From NCBI GenBank assembly GCA_002424815.1, contig DILB01000008.1, forward strand, positions 31,565-95,564: 64,000 nt of DNA, written 5' to 3'. Shown piece after piece: positions 8,439-17,399 of this stretch. The notes under the pieces were generated by a model. That model saw nothing but the letters and a program-made list of their open reading frames with translations. It ran no database searches and was not told where the DNA came from. Numbering within the stretch: position 1 is the stretch's first letter; each line of letters starts with the position of its first letter. Source of the DNA: Caryophanales bacterium UBA5603. Its GTDB lineage: Bacteria; Bacillota_I; Bacilli_A; Izemoplasmatales; Hujiaoplasmataceae. The position numbers and the translations under genes are program-made.

Positions 8439-9557
8439 TTATAATTTATTTTTAAATGTTTCCATTTTGGTTCCCATCTTTCGATGGCTGATATAACTTT
8501 GAAATAATTGATACATATTACCAATAATCCAATAAAATGCGATACCGGCATTTCCGATGGCGATATATGACATCATCAATACCATAAAATACATCATATA
8601 TTTCATTGTCTTTTGTGTTTGTTGTTGCTGAGCGTTTTGATAACGATTATTTTTTTGTTGTGAAGCAGTACGTTTGGTCGTCAGCCATTGACTCAAAAAC
8701 ATCGTTCCACCAACAATAATCGCTAGTGGTAAATTAGCAAGCCAAGCGGTGTTTCCAAGATCTGTCCATAAAAAGACGGTATTCATTGTAACTGCAGCAT
8801 TTCCAAAGACGCCTGTCCCAGTTAAAGGAAATCTTTGAACAACTTGATACATTGCTATAAAGATAGGCATTTGCATAAGAGGCATAAGGCAACCAAGTAA
8901 GTTTATTTTATAACGTTTATAAACTTCCATTGTTTCCATTTGCATCCGTTGTTGCGATGCTTGGTCAGCTTTTCCTTTATATTTTTCTTGAATCTTATTA
9001 ATCTCGGGTTGAGCAATTTGCATTTTTAAAGTTAAATCGTTGCTCTTTGCATAAATTGGCCACCCAAGTGTACGGATGGTCAATGTCATAATTAATAGAC
9101 CAATCCAGTAATAATAGGTGTCGCCTAATAAACCAAATAAATTACTAGCGAAAAAAGTAAATTTACCAATTTGGAGTATAACCCATTCCCACGCTCCGGT
9201 TTTTTCACCAATGGGTGTTGCATAAACCGACTGATAAAGACCTGTTTGTTCTTTAGCGGTTGCTCGGTTATCTTCAAAAGTAACTTTGACAGTAAAATCT
9301 TCTGATGTCCATTCTAGATAGCCATCTTGTGTCGTGTTGTCATAATTATCATAATTTGTTGCTGCACCAAGCAAAACAATAACTTCACTATATGTCGATG
9401 CTGGTTTTTCGTTCGTTGCTTCGGATACTAGGGTAATACCAGTATAATTCTGATAACTAACCTCTCCTTTTTTAGTGCCACAAGCAGATAAGGTAAACAA
9501 TAATACTAATGCCAATACAAGAGACAAAATTCGATTTTTTTTCATTTTCTTTTTCAT
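8439..9557 (-). CDS. yidC: YidC/SpoIIIJ membrane insertase with an extra N-terminal module
   Basis: Inserts and folds membrane proteins alone or with SecYEG. The signal peptide ends in lipobox LSAC (Cys26). Residues ~123-360 hold the usual five-helix core with the groove Arg (LTIRTLGWP, R162) and the conserved amphipathic segment before helix 2. Unusually, residues ~54-108 form an added extracytoplasmic module: YSEVIVLLG, then an aromatic W and KVTFEDNRATAKEQTGL, a pattern I associate with BamE/SmpA and DUF3862 proteins. Bacilli YidC1 proteins are about 260 residues; this one is 372. The start overlaps the rnpA stop by 4 nt (ATGA), with AGAGG upstream. Confidence 0.93.
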   Translation of the reverse strand: MKKKMKKNRILSLVLALVLLFTLSACGTKKGEVSYQNYTGITLVSEATNEKPASTYSEVIVLLGAATNYDNYDNTTQDGYLEWTSEDFTVKVTFEDNRATAKEQTGLYQSVYATPIGEKTGAWEWVILQIGKFTFFASNLFGLLGDTYYYWIGLLIMTLTIRTLGWPIYAKSNDLTLKMQIAQPEINKIQEKYKGKADQASQQRMQMETMEVYKRYKINLLGCLMPLMQMPIFIAMYQVVQRFPLTGTGVFGNAAVTMNTVFLWTDLGNTAWLANLPLAIIVGGTMFLSQWLTTKRTASQQKNNRYQNAQQQQTQKTMKYMMYFMVLMMSYIAIGNAGIAFYWIIGNMYQLFQSYISHRKMGTKMETFKNKL

Positions 9558-9889
9558 ACCTCTATTATTTTCGCACGCGCGAATAATTTATACAAATCGT
9601 CGTTAATCTCTTGGAATGACAGACGAGAAGCAGACGATTTTACAACGATGAAAAAATCAATATGATGGAGAAACGAAATTTTTGAAACAACTTCGCGAAT
9701 GCGACGTTTCATTAAATTACGTTGTACAGCATTTCCATATTTTTTCGGTACACTGATTGCAAATCGCATGTGAAGATTGTCATGGTTTTCTTGTCGATAT
9801 ACAACAAAATATTGATCTCCAACACTGTTTTTTGCATGTATGATTTTTTCTATTTCTGAACTCTTTTTTACGTGAAATGTTTTGTTCAC
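9554..9889 (-). CDS. rnpA: Ribonuclease P protein component
   Basis: Protein subunit that helps the RNase P RNA cut the 5' leader from pre-tRNA. The hallmark block reads RFAISVPKKYGNAVQRNLMK followed by RRIRE, the RNR-type RNA-binding helix. Start is GTG at 9889 with GGGGAG 6-7 nt upstream. At 111 residues it has family length. It lies between rpmH and yidC, as is nearly universal. Confidence 0.96.
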   Translation of the reverse strand: MNKTFHVKKSSEIEKIIHAKNSVGDQYFVVYRQENHDNLHMRFAISVPKKYGNAVQRNLMKRRIREVVSKISFLHHIDFFIVVKSSASRLSFQEINDDLYKLFARAKIIEV

Positions 9890-9910
9890 GATAATCTCCC
9901 CTTAGAAAAA

Positions 9911-9946
9911 ACAAAAATCACCAAATTTTATATTATTCTGGTGATT
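9911..9946 (-). terminator. Attenuator hairpin between rpmH and rnpA
   Basis: On the minus strand AATCACCA pairs with TGGTGATT (8 bp) and is followed by TTTTTGTTTTTT. The stem is AT-rich, so partial termination is more likely than full; it would lower rnpA-yidC-jag-pth relative to rpmH. Confidence 0.55.
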
Positions 9947-9983
9947 ACGGGTTTTAATATAATTGATTTGGTTTTATGTTGTT

Positions 9984-10127
9984 TTAACGATCGGATACGG
10001 TAAGCGATTTACGGCCTTGTGCGCGGCGTCTAGCTAAAACTTTACGTCCAGTTGCACTTGCCATTCTAGCTAAGAAACCATGGGTTCTTACGCGTTTGAT
10101 TTTGCTCGGTTGAAATGTTTTTTTCAT
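9984..10127 (-). CDS. rpmH: 50S ribosomal protein L34
   Basis: A 47-residue basic ribosomal protein, read directly from the sequence. It begins MKKTFQPSKIKRVRTHGF and has RRRAQGRKSL near the end, both diagnostic of L34. The ribosome site AGGAGGTG lies 6 nt before the ATG. The family is usually 44-46 residues; the last few residues (TVSDR) differ from the common end. It is the first gene of the leftward origin operon and has a near-perfect promoter. Confidence 0.98.
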   Translation of the reverse strand: MKKTFQPSKIKRVRTHGFLARMASATGRKVLARRRAQGRKSLTVSDR

Positions 10128-10492
10128 ATTCAACACCTCCTGTTTCTAATCCAAAAACCATGCTATATCATTATAAGTGATTTTATGTTATCTGTCAACA
10201 AATAAATCTATCCCATATCCAAGGTTTTTTTATAAACATTTTCCACAATCTAAATTTCGCTAATTTTAGCACAAATATCGGTTTTTTTAGTTCTTCACAA
10301 ATCACGTTAAAAAGCGCTTTTCAACACGTGTGGAAAACTCAATTTTGTCGCTCAAATTAGCGAAATCTTTTCCACATTTTAAGTGAATTACTCTCCGCTT
10401 TCATGATTTTTATCCACATTTTTTGTGGAAAACTTGTAGGAATGAATTGTGTTTGTGTATGTTATATTTTAAGTATGATATGAGGTAAGCAA
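10128..10492. other. Chromosomal origin region oriC upstream of dnaA, with DnaA boxes
   Basis: This 365-bp gap between divergent rpmH and dnaA holds one perfect DnaA box TTATCCACA (10410-10418, +) and four copies of the variant TTTTCCACA: 10239-10247 (+), 10329-10337 (-), 10368-10376 (+) and 10424-10432 (-). The boxes at 10410 and 10424 face each other across 5 bp. A further TGTGGAAAA lies inside the dnaA 3' end (11849) and TGTGGATAT just after it (11869), so the bipartite layout of Bacillus (boxes on both sides of dnaA) is present. The rest is AT-rich. Gene orientation flips here, as expected at an origin. Confidence 0.88.
10170..10198 (-). promoter_or_regulatory. Consensus promoter of the rpmH operon
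   Basis: On the minus strand TTGACA (10193-10198) and TATAAT (10170-10175) are separated by exactly 17 bp: a perfect sigma-A promoter, about 43 bp before the rpmH start. Confidence 0.9.
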
Positions 10493-11866
10493 ATGGACAA
10501 TTACGAAAACTTGTGGGAAAACATAAAATCAAAACTACGAATAACCTTAGAAGATGATGTGTTTAACGAGACTTTTGGGGCCATAACCAATGTTTTTAAA
10601 GTCGTAAACAACAATATTTACTTGGTTGCCCCAAACTCTTTCATCAAAAGCAAGATCGACGCCTTCTATCTGAATCGCTTAAATGCGATGTTAAACGATC
10701 TTGTTACTGAAAAACATCAATTCAAAATCATCACCAAAGAACAAGCCTCTGAAGAATTATCTAAATCAACTTATAATATCAATTCACCAGAACAAGGATT
10801 GGAGAACAAATACAAAACCGGACTAAATAATTCTTATACCTTCGATAATTTTGTTGTTGGCGCCTCTAATCGTCTTGCATATACATCAGCCATCAAAGTT
10901 GCTGATCAACCCGGAGCTATTGCAAATCCACTTTATATTTTTGGTGATGTTGGCCTCGGAAAAACCCACCTGATGCAGTGTGTTGGTAATTATATTCTTG
11001 AAAACGATATTAACAAGCGAGTGTTATATGCAAAAACCGATCAATTTATTGAAGATTATGCTAAAGCAACACAAAGAAAGACTTTTGACGAATTTTCAAA
11101 AAAATATGAAAATGTTGATATTCTTCTTGTTGACGACATCCAATTTCTGGCAGGAAAAACACAATCACAACTAGAATTTTTTAAAATATTTGAAAAACTA
11201 AAAGAAAATAACAAACAAATCGTTATTACTTCCGATCGCCCAGCACCAGAATTATATGATATTATGTCCCGCCTAACCAGCCGTTTTCAATGGGGATTGA
11301 GTGTCGATATTAATAGACCCAATCTTGACCACCGAATTTTAATCCTTAAAAAGAAATTACAAGCAGAAACATCTGATCCAAATTTAATTCCTGATGAAGT
11401 TTTAGAATATATTGCTAGTATCTTTGAAAACAACGTGCGCGAGCTTGAAGGTGCGTTAAAGCGCGTGTTATTCTATTGTACAGCCTTTGATTATGCATTC
11501 ACAATCGCCAATGCTGAAGAGGCGCTTAAAAACCTTATAAATTCCAAAAACATTTCAAACAAATCAATTAATGATGGTAATTTTAATACCGTTCTCGATA
11601 TTGTTAGTTCATATTATCATATCACCCCAACTGACCTGCTTTCAAACAAAAGACAAAAACAATTCGTTTATCCTCGGCAGGTTTCTATGTATATTTTAAA
11701 AGAGGTTTATGATCTAACTTTTAAAAAGATTGGTCAAATATTTAACAACAAAGATCATTCAACCGTCATTTACTCCATTGAGCAAATAACTAACGATATT
11801 CAAACTGATCGAGATAAAAAAACTGACATTGAAAAGTTGTTGATAAAGTGTGGAAAAAAAGCCTAA
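10493..11866 (+). CDS. dnaA: Chromosomal replication initiator DnaA
   Basis: AAA+ ATPase that binds DnaA boxes and opens the origin. Domain I (~1-80), a short linker (~85-112), the AAA+ domain with Walker A GDVGLGKT (151-158; the usual second Gly is Asp) and Walker B ILLVDDIQF, sensor motifs, and the C-terminal helix-turn-helix with the family signature KDHSTVIYSI are all present. At 457 residues it has normal length. GAGG lies 8 nt before the ATG. It is flanked by DnaA boxes on both sides and followed by dnaN, so it likely autoregulates. Confidence 0.98.
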   Translation: MDNYENLWENIKSKLRITLEDDVFNETFGAITNVFKVVNNNIYLVAPNSFIKSKIDAFYLNRLNAMLNDLVTEKHQFKIITKEQASEELSKSTYNINSPEQGLENKYKTGLNNSYTFDNFVVGASNRLAYTSAIKVADQPGAIANPLYIFGDVGLGKTHLMQCVGNYILENDINKRVLYAKTDQFIEDYAKATQRKTFDEFSKKYENVDILLVDDIQFLAGKTQSQLEFFKIFEKLKENNKQIVITSDRPAPELYDIMSRLTSRFQWGLSVDINRPNLDHRILILKKKLQAETSDPNLIPDEVLEYIASIFENNVRELEGALKRVLFYCTAFDYAFTIANAEEALKNLINSKNISNKSINDGNFNTVLDIVSSYYHITPTDLLSNKRQKQFVYPRQVSMYILKEVYDLTFKKIGQIFNNKDHSTVIYSIEQITNDIQTDRDKKTDIEKLLIKCGKKA

Positions 11867-12016
11867 AATGTGGATATTCCAGCACTAAAACAATGTACTT
11901 CTAGCGCTATATATGGTATAATATATGTTGTGGTAATTTTTCTTTTCAACACTTTCAACACCCCTAATAATAACAATAATTAAAAAATGATTTAATAAAT
12001 AAACAGGAGGTCGTTT
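11867..12016 (+). promoter_or_regulatory. dnaA-dnaN spacer: dnaN promoter, DnaA box and AT-rich stretch
   Basis: TGTGGATAT (11869-11877) is one base off a DnaA box. An extended -10 element TGGTATAAT (11914-11922) gives a promoter for dnaN with a weak -35. Downstream, 11965-12003 is almost pure A/T and is a plausible unwinding element. AGGAGG precedes dnaN. Confidence 0.6.
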
Positions 12017-13141
12017 ATGAATTTTACGATTAACAAAGAAGTGCTTCTGAATAATTTGCTTGTTGCTCAAAAAGCGTTATCCACGAAAACACCAGCACCT
12101 TATCTTCAAGGTATAAAACTGGAAGTATATCAAAACGAACTCATCATGATTACCAGCAATTCTGATATATCCATTAAATTATCACTGAAAGATGAAAGTC
12201 TTCATGTTGAAGCTGTTGGAGAAGTTTTAATCCCTGGGAAATATTTTGTTGAATTAATACGAAAACTGGATGGGACGATTATTTCATTATCTGTCATTGA
12301 TGATAACGTAATAAAAATTGTTGCCGGTAAATCCGACATCACTTTGAATATGCTTAATGTTGAAGATTATCCGCATATTGATTTTATTATTAATGACAAT
12401 CCAATTAAGATTGAATCTAAAGTCATGAAAACAATTATTAAACAAACTACATTTGCAACTTCAGCTATTGAAAATCGCCCAATTCTTACAGGGGTTAATA
12501 TTCGCGTTGATGGAGAAAGATTAGTCGCTATTGCAACGGATAGCTTCCGCCTATCCCAAAAAGTAATTGATGTTCCAACGAATATTGATAATTTAAATGT
12601 TGTTATTCCTGGTAAAAGTCTAGATGAATTAATCAAAATTTTAGAATTAAATTTAGATGAAATTTTAATCCATCTTAACCACAAATCAATTCTTTTTGAA
12701 TATGGAAACATTTTATTTCAATCTCGATTACTTGATGGAAATTTTCCAGAAACATCACGGTTAATACCTGTTGAATTTCCTATAGTCATTAAATTTAATA
12801 AAAACGATTTATTTGTTGCTATTGATCGCGCTGCATTACTTTCAAGTAGAGAAACAAGCGCTAGTATTGTTAAGTTGTATTTAAGGAATGACAACGGAGT
12901 TGAAATCACATCCAATTCTCCTGAAATAGGAAAAGTTGTTGAAGAAGTTCAACCAGTCGAAAAACCAATCGGAGTTCCAATTAGAATCGCTTTTAGTTCT
13001 AAGTATTTCCTTGACGCTTTAAAAACATTTAATTCTGATCAAGTTTTCGTAAAATTTACCGGCGAAATTCGTCCCTTCGTTATTGAAGGTGAATTGGATC
13101 CTGGATTAATTCAATTGATTTTACCAGTTAGAACTGAATAA
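12017..13141 (+). CDS. dnaN: DNA polymerase III beta sliding clamp
   Basis: Ring-shaped processivity clamp for DNA polymerase III, working as a dimer of three-domain subunits. The N-terminus MNFTINKEVLLNNLLVAQKA is typical, and the middle has the conserved ATDSFRLSQK block and the C-terminal peptide-binding region ending LILPVRTE (family: LIMPMR). Length 374 residues, normal. It lies directly after dnaA. The ribosome site AGGAGG is strong. Confidence 0.97.
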   Translation: MNFTINKEVLLNNLLVAQKALSTKTPAPYLQGIKLEVYQNELIMITSNSDISIKLSLKDESLHVEAVGEVLIPGKYFVELIRKLDGTIISLSVIDDNVIKIVAGKSDITLNMLNVEDYPHIDFIINDNPIKIESKVMKTIIKQTTFATSAIENRPILTGVNIRVDGERLVAIATDSFRLSQKVIDVPTNIDNLNVVIPGKSLDELIKILELNLDEILIHLNHKSILFEYGNILFQSRLLDGNFPETSRLIPVEFPIVIKFNKNDLFVAIDRAALLSSRETSASIVKLYLRNDNGVEITSNSPEIGKVVEEVQPVEKPIGVPIRIAFSSKYFLDALKTFNSDQVFVKFTGEIRPFVIEGELDPGLIQLILPVRTE

Positions 13142-13163
13142 TCAAAATACCCATTTAAAAGAG

Positions 13164-13195
13164 ATGGAGTTTATCACTCCATTTTTCTTTTTTCT
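13164..13195 (+). terminator. Terminator after dnaN
   Basis: ATGGAGT / ACTCCAT stem (13164-13170 with 13176-13182), 5-nt loop, then TTTTCTTTTTT. Confidence 0.85.
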
Positions 13196-13197
13196 TG

Positions 13198-13226
13198 TTG
13201 CAATATTAAATGATTAATGCTATTAT
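13198..13226 (+). promoter_or_regulatory. Promoter of the FAD oxidoreductase gene
   Basis: TTGCAA (13198-13203), 17-bp spacer, TATTAT (13221-13226) with an upstream TGC (extended -10). The gene starts 28 bp further on. Confidence 0.6.
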
Positions 13227-13253
13227 CTTATCGGTTTTTGAAAGGGGATATTT

Positions 13254-14675
13254 ATGAATAAATCTTATGATGTCATTATCGTCGGCGCCGGACCCACTGG
13301 GTCGATGACGGCTTATGAACTTTATGAAAAAAATCCTAATTTAAAGATATTATTAATCGATAAAGGCCATGACATTTTTACGCGTAAATGTCCTATTTTG
13401 GAAAAAAAACTCAAAAAATGTCCGCTTCGGCGAGATGGTGAAATAGGATGCTATCCAGCTTGTTCCATTACAAATGGTTTTGGTGGATCTGGCGCTTATT
13501 CAGATGGTAAATTTAATATTACAAGCGAATATGGCGGCTGGATGAGTGATTATCTTGATGAAAACATTGTTGAAGAACTCATTGATTATGTTGATAAAAT
13601 CAATTTAAAATTTGGTGCACCGCTTGAAATAACTGATCCATCTACAGCTGAAGTTAGAGCAATTGAACGTAAAGGGTTAGCGGTGGGATTAAAACTTCTT
13701 CGGGGAAAAGTTCGTCATCTTGGCACGGAAGTCAATCTAGAAATTTTAAAAAACATGTTTGAAAATTTAAAAAATAAAGTTACAATGATTTACAAAACAG
13801 AAGTTATTGATTTGTTATTCGAAGAAGAACATATAACAGGTGTTGTTTTGGATACCGGAGAGACAATTCTTTCAAATACAGTTGTGGTCGCTCCAGGGCG
13901 TGATGGATCTCAGTGGCTCTCAGATATATGTCATAAAATGAATATTCCTATGCACGCCAATCATGTTGATATTGGTGTAAGAATTGAAACCAATAACGAA
14001 ATTATGGAAGAAATAAACGATAATCTCTATGAAGGTAAATTTATCTACAGAACAAGCATGGGAACACAGGTTCGAACATTTTGTGCGAATCCTTCTGGTC
14101 ACGTTGTCATTGAAAATCATAGCGGAACAATTGTTGCAAACGGTCATTCTTATAATGATGCAAAATTAGGATCAAAAAACACAAATTTTGCTTTGCTTGT
14201 CAGTCATAATTTTACTGAACCATTTAATCAACCTAATGAATTTGCTCACGGCGTATCTAAATTAGCAAACATGTTATCAAATGGAGCAATCATTGTCCAA
14301 CGATACGGCGACTTAAAAAATGGACGACGTTCAACCGAAAAAAGAATTCGCGAAGGTTTTGTCGTTCCAACATTAAAAGAAGCTGTACCCGGAGATTTAG
14401 GTCTTGTTTTGCCTTACAAAACCATGAAATCAATCATTGAAATGATTGAAGCTTTAGATTATGTTACTCCTGGAATCGCTTCTGAACACACATTATTTTA
14501 TGGTGTTGAGGCAAAATTTTATTCAGCTCGCCCAGAAGTCAATAATCAATTTGAAACAAAAATCACCGGACTATATGTGGGCGGTGACGGAGCTGGAATA
14601 ACTCGCGGACTTGCTCAAGCTGGCGCAAATGGAATTTGGATTGCGCGAGATATCGCTTCTAAATTTAAAAAATAA
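13254..14675 (+). CDS. FAD-dependent dehydrogenase/oxidoreductase (COG2509-like)
   Basis: Flavoprotein of unknown substrate. The N-terminal Rossmann dinucleotide motif is DVIIVGAGPTGSMTAYEL (residues ~5-22), followed by a Cys-rich stretch (CPILEKKLKKCPL, GCYPACS) typical of COG2509 proteins; the C-terminal FAD motif is YVGGDGAGITRGLAQAGANG. At 473 residues it has full length. In several Firmicutes this gene also sits near purA and the origin. The paired cysteines could bind a cofactor or be redox active, which is inference. Monocistronic between two terminators. Confidence 0.85.
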   Translation: MNKSYDVIIVGAGPTGSMTAYELYEKNPNLKILLIDKGHDIFTRKCPILEKKLKKCPLRRDGEIGCYPACSITNGFGGSGAYSDGKFNITSEYGGWMSDYLDENIVEELIDYVDKINLKFGAPLEITDPSTAEVRAIERKGLAVGLKLLRGKVRHLGTEVNLEILKNMFENLKNKVTMIYKTEVIDLLFEEEHITGVVLDTGETILSNTVVVAPGRDGSQWLSDICHKMNIPMHANHVDIGVRIETNNEIMEEINDNLYEGKFIYRTSMGTQVRTFCANPSGHVVIENHSGTIVANGHSYNDAKLGSKNTNFALLVSHNFTEPFNQPNEFAHGVSKLANMLSNGAIIVQRYGDLKNGRRSTEKRIREGFVVPTLKEAVPGDLGLVLPYKTMKSIIEMIEALDYVTPGIASEHTLFYGVEAKFYSARPEVNNQFETKITGLYVGGDGAGITRGLAQAGANGIWIARDIASKFKK

Positions 14676-14683
14676 AAAAATGG

Positions 14684-14711
14684 AAGACCTATGAAAACGG
14701 GTCTTTTTTTC
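14684..14711 (+). terminator. Terminator after the FAD oxidoreductase gene
   Basis: AAGACC / GGTCTT stem (14684-14689 with 14700-14705) ending in a run of T. The first in-frame ATG of the long purA frame (14691) falls inside this hairpin, which argues against that start. Confidence 0.7.
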
Positions 14712-14726
14712 ATCATTAATTCTTGC

Positions 14727-14755
14727 TTTCAAAGCCGTAAAGCTTATGATATAAT
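14727..14755 (+). promoter_or_regulatory. purA promoter
   Basis: TTTCAA, 17-bp spacer, and extended -10 TGATATAAT (14747-14755), 32 bp before the purA start. Confidence 0.65.
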
Positions 14756-14786
14756 GAATATGGTTTCCAATTTAAGGGGTGAGTTC

Positions 14787-16073
14787 ATGGGTAAACGTGT
14801 AGTGGTTGTCGGAACCCAATGGGGAGACGAAGGCAAAGGAAAGGTTACTGATTTTCTTGCCACACAGGCAGACGTCGTCGTTCGTAGCCAAGGGGGAAAT
14901 AACGCAGGTCACACAATCCTTTTTAATGGGAAAAAGTTTGCTTTACATTTCTTACCTTCAGGTATTCTCAACCCTAAAATTACAAATTATATGACAAACG
15001 GAATGGTTATTGAACCTCAATCGTTTTTTAAAGAATTAGAAGGATTAAAAAAGTCTGATATTAATGATTTTTGCCTTTTCATTTCGGACCGTGCCCATGT
15101 TATTATGCCTTATCATTTGACGTTAGACGGTGTTTTGGATGAACTCAAAGGCGCAGATGCGGTTGGTACAACAAAGAAGGGGATTGGGCCGGCTTACACA
15201 GATAAAGTTTCTCGAATCGGAATTCGTATAGGTGATCTTTTAAATCCAATCATGCTTGAACAAAGATTAAAAGCTGCGCTTAAATTTACAAACGCTTATT
15301 TGACCGCTCTTGGTCAACAAACTTTTCATTTTGATGATTTATACCCCCGTTATCTCGAATATGGTAATCGCCTTAAACCATATATTGCAGATACGTCTTT
15401 ACTATTGAACCGTGACATTGATGCAAATAAAAAAATCCTTTTTGAAGGCGCACAAGGCGTCATGCTCTGCATTGAACAAGGAACCTATCCTTTCGTCACA
15501 AGCAGTTCTCCATCCGCCGCAGCGGTACCGTTAAATGCCGGTATTTCACCGATGGCTTTAACTGATGTTATTGGTGTGACAAAAGCTTACTCTACTAGAG
15601 TGGGTGGCGGTGTATTTCCAACCGAATTTGAAGACGAAATAGCAAAAACCATTCGTGAAGTTGGTCACGAATATGGAACAACGACAGGACGTCCACGACG
15701 GATCGGATGGCTTGACATTGTTGTTTTAAAACATACTAAACGCGTCAGCGGATTAACAGGTCTTGCAATTATGTTATTGGATGTATTGTCTGGACTTAAG
15801 AACATAAAAATATGTACACACTATGAATTGGATGGAAAAATCATCGATTATGTTCCAGGAAATTATGCCGACTTTGTAAAAGTTAAACCCATTTATATTG
15901 AACTTCCTGGGTGGACAGAAAATATAACACAAGTAAGTCGTTTTTCTGATTTACCAATGAATGCGCAACAATATTTAAAAACAATTGAAAAACTTTCAGG
16001 AGTAAACATCACTCTGTTTTCAGTAGGACCAGATCGAACACAAACGGTTGTTTTGAAAGATATTTTTGAATAG
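14787..16073 (+). CDS. purA: Adenylosuccinate synthetase
   Basis: Joins IMP and aspartate with GTP to make adenylosuccinate, the first committed step to AMP. GTQWGDEGKGK and the NNAGHT motif near the N-terminus, GTTKKGIGPAY in the middle, and TTGRPRRIGWLD near the end are all conserved. The start at 14787 gives 428 residues, matching the family, and has AAGGGGTGAG before it; the longer frame from 14691 would begin inside the previous terminator. The partner enzyme PurB is encoded 9 kb downstream. Confidence 0.98.
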   Translation: MGKRVVVVGTQWGDEGKGKVTDFLATQADVVVRSQGGNNAGHTILFNGKKFALHFLPSGILNPKITNYMTNGMVIEPQSFFKELEGLKKSDINDFCLFISDRAHVIMPYHLTLDGVLDELKGADAVGTTKKGIGPAYTDKVSRIGIRIGDLLNPIMLEQRLKAALKFTNAYLTALGQQTFHFDDLYPRYLEYGNRLKPYIADTSLLLNRDIDANKKILFEGAQGVMLCIEQGTYPFVTSSSPSAAAVPLNAGISPMALTDVIGVTKAYSTRVGGGVFPTEFEDEIAKTIREVGHEYGTTTGRPRRIGWLDIVVLKHTKRVSGLTGLAIMLLDVLSGLKNIKICTHYELDGKIIDYVPGNYADFVKVKPIYIELPGWTENITQVSRFSDLPMNAQQYLKTIEKLSGVNITLFSVGPDRTQTVVLKDIFE

Positions 16074-16089
16074 ATAGAGGAGGAATAAC

Positions 16090-17325
16090 ATGTCGAATCA
16101 CATTGTTGGAACCCATGCATTACATAAAGTGATGGAATCCAACATTCTTAAAATCTCACAAGACGCCAGAGCTGCGAAAGCCATTAATCCTGAGGTAATC
16201 GACGCAACGGTAGGAATGCTTCATCGGGAAGATGGCAAACTTTTTAAATATGCTACCGTTGAAGAGCAATTGTTTAAATTATCAGATCCAGAAATGTATT
16301 TTTATGCCCCGGTAAATGGTTCGAAAGAATTTTCTGCCGGAGTCATTGATTGGGTGTTTGGATCTAATCGCGAAACAATAACAAAAACATTTCATTTGAG
16401 TGTTATTCCAACCACCGGCGGATCGGGTGCGTTGAGCAATTCACTTTATAATTTTAATGATTTTGGACAATCTATGTTGGTTCCCAACTATTATTGGACC
16501 CCCTATGAAAACATTGCAGAAGAAGCCCATATTGGTGTTAAGACTTTTCGTTTATACGATGAAAATTATGATTTTAATATTGCTGATTTTACCGAAAAAG
16601 CAAACGAGTTAGCATTTGAGCAGAAACGATTATTTTTAATATTAAACGACCCATGTAATAACCCCACAGGGTTCTGCTTAACTAAAGAAAATTGGCAAGC
16701 AATCATTAAAGTTCTAAACGATATTTCTCGCGCGGATATTCCTGTTATTTTATTACACGATAGTGCTTATATCGATTATCAGATGAAAGAACACAATCAA
16801 TCTCGAGATGTTTATGAAGCGTTTTTAGAATTAGATGAAAACATTCTTACAATTATTGCCTTTAGTGGATCCAAAACTTTTTCAATGTATGGATTTAGAA
16901 TCGGTGCACAACTTGGTATGTCAAAATCAAAAGCAATTATTGATGAATTTAATCGGGTTGGAGATTACTCTGTAAGAGCACGATTCTCAAGTGTCAGCCG
17001 ACCCGCCATGTCTGTAATTGGTAAGATTTTTGCGAACCAAGAGCTTAAAAAAACATTCATTCTCGAAATTGAGACCGCGAAAGATTTGCTTCGAAAGAGG
17101 ATAGAACTATTTCATGAAATTGCACAACGCGAAAACCTCAAAATGCTTCCTTACGGCGGTGGTTTTTTCGTAGGCATAGAAACTGATAATCAAAATATTT
17201 TTAAAGATTTAGTTCAAGATGGTGTTTTTATTATATCGATGCCAGGCATGATTCGTATTGCGTTGAGTTCAGTCAAATTGACTGAAATAGAGCGTTTAGT
17301 AAAAATAATCAAAAAACACATTTAA
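16090..17325 (+). CDS. Class I aminotransferase (aspartate/aromatic type)
   Basis: PLP enzyme, probably an aspartate or aromatic amino acid aminotransferase related to TyrB/AspC (COG1448-like) rather than the common AspB type. Visible residues: NNPTG (190-194), Asp224 and Tyr227 near PLP, PLP-Lys262 in SGSKTFSMYGFRIG, and Arg270. It follows purA by 16 nt with AGAGGAGG before the ATG and is likely cotranscribed. It could interconvert aspartate for PurA, or transaminate 4-hydroxyphenylpyruvate made by TyrA of the aro operon that converges on this locus. Substrate is inferred, not proven. Confidence 0.8.
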   Translation: MSNHIVGTHALHKVMESNILKISQDARAAKAINPEVIDATVGMLHREDGKLFKYATVEEQLFKLSDPEMYFYAPVNGSKEFSAGVIDWVFGSNRETITKTFHLSVIPTTGGSGALSNSLYNFNDFGQSMLVPNYYWTPYENIAEEAHIGVKTFRLYDENYDFNIADFTEKANELAFEQKRLFLILNDPCNNPTGFCLTKENWQAIIKVLNDISRADIPVILLHDSAYIDYQMKEHNQSRDVYEAFLELDENILTIIAFSGSKTFSMYGFRIGAQLGMSKSKAIIDEFNRVGDYSVRARFSSVSRPAMSVIGKIFANQELKKTFILEIETAKDLLRKRIELFHEIAQRENLKMLPYGGGFFVGIETDNQNIFKDLVQDGVFIISMPGMIRIALSSVKLTEIERLVKIIKKHI

Positions 17326-17345
17326 AAGTAATATTTTATATAATG

Positions 17346-17386
17346 AAAAAAAGGATTCGAAGTTCGAATCCTTTTTTCCTTTTTTG
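17346..17386. terminator. Strong bidirectional terminator
   Basis: GGATTCGAA (17353-17361) and TTCGAATCC (17363-17371) form a near-perfect palindrome flanked by A-run and T-run. It separates the aminotransferase gene from a convergent small gene. Confidence 0.85.
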
Positions 17387-17399
17387 ATCTGACCTTTGA

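Noticed and set aside
9865..9885. ACGTGAAA half of a parS-like sequence in rnpA
   Set aside because: The other half does not match (at least four mismatches to parS); it is coding sequence.
14691..14786. Longer purA frame starting at 14691
   Set aside because: The ATG lies inside the terminator of the previous gene and upstream of the purA promoter; ATG 14787 has a good ribosome site and gives the family length.
17353..17371. TTCGAATCC resembling a tRNA T-loop
   Set aside because: It is one arm of a perfect terminator palindrome with T-run; no acceptor, D or anticodon arms surround it.
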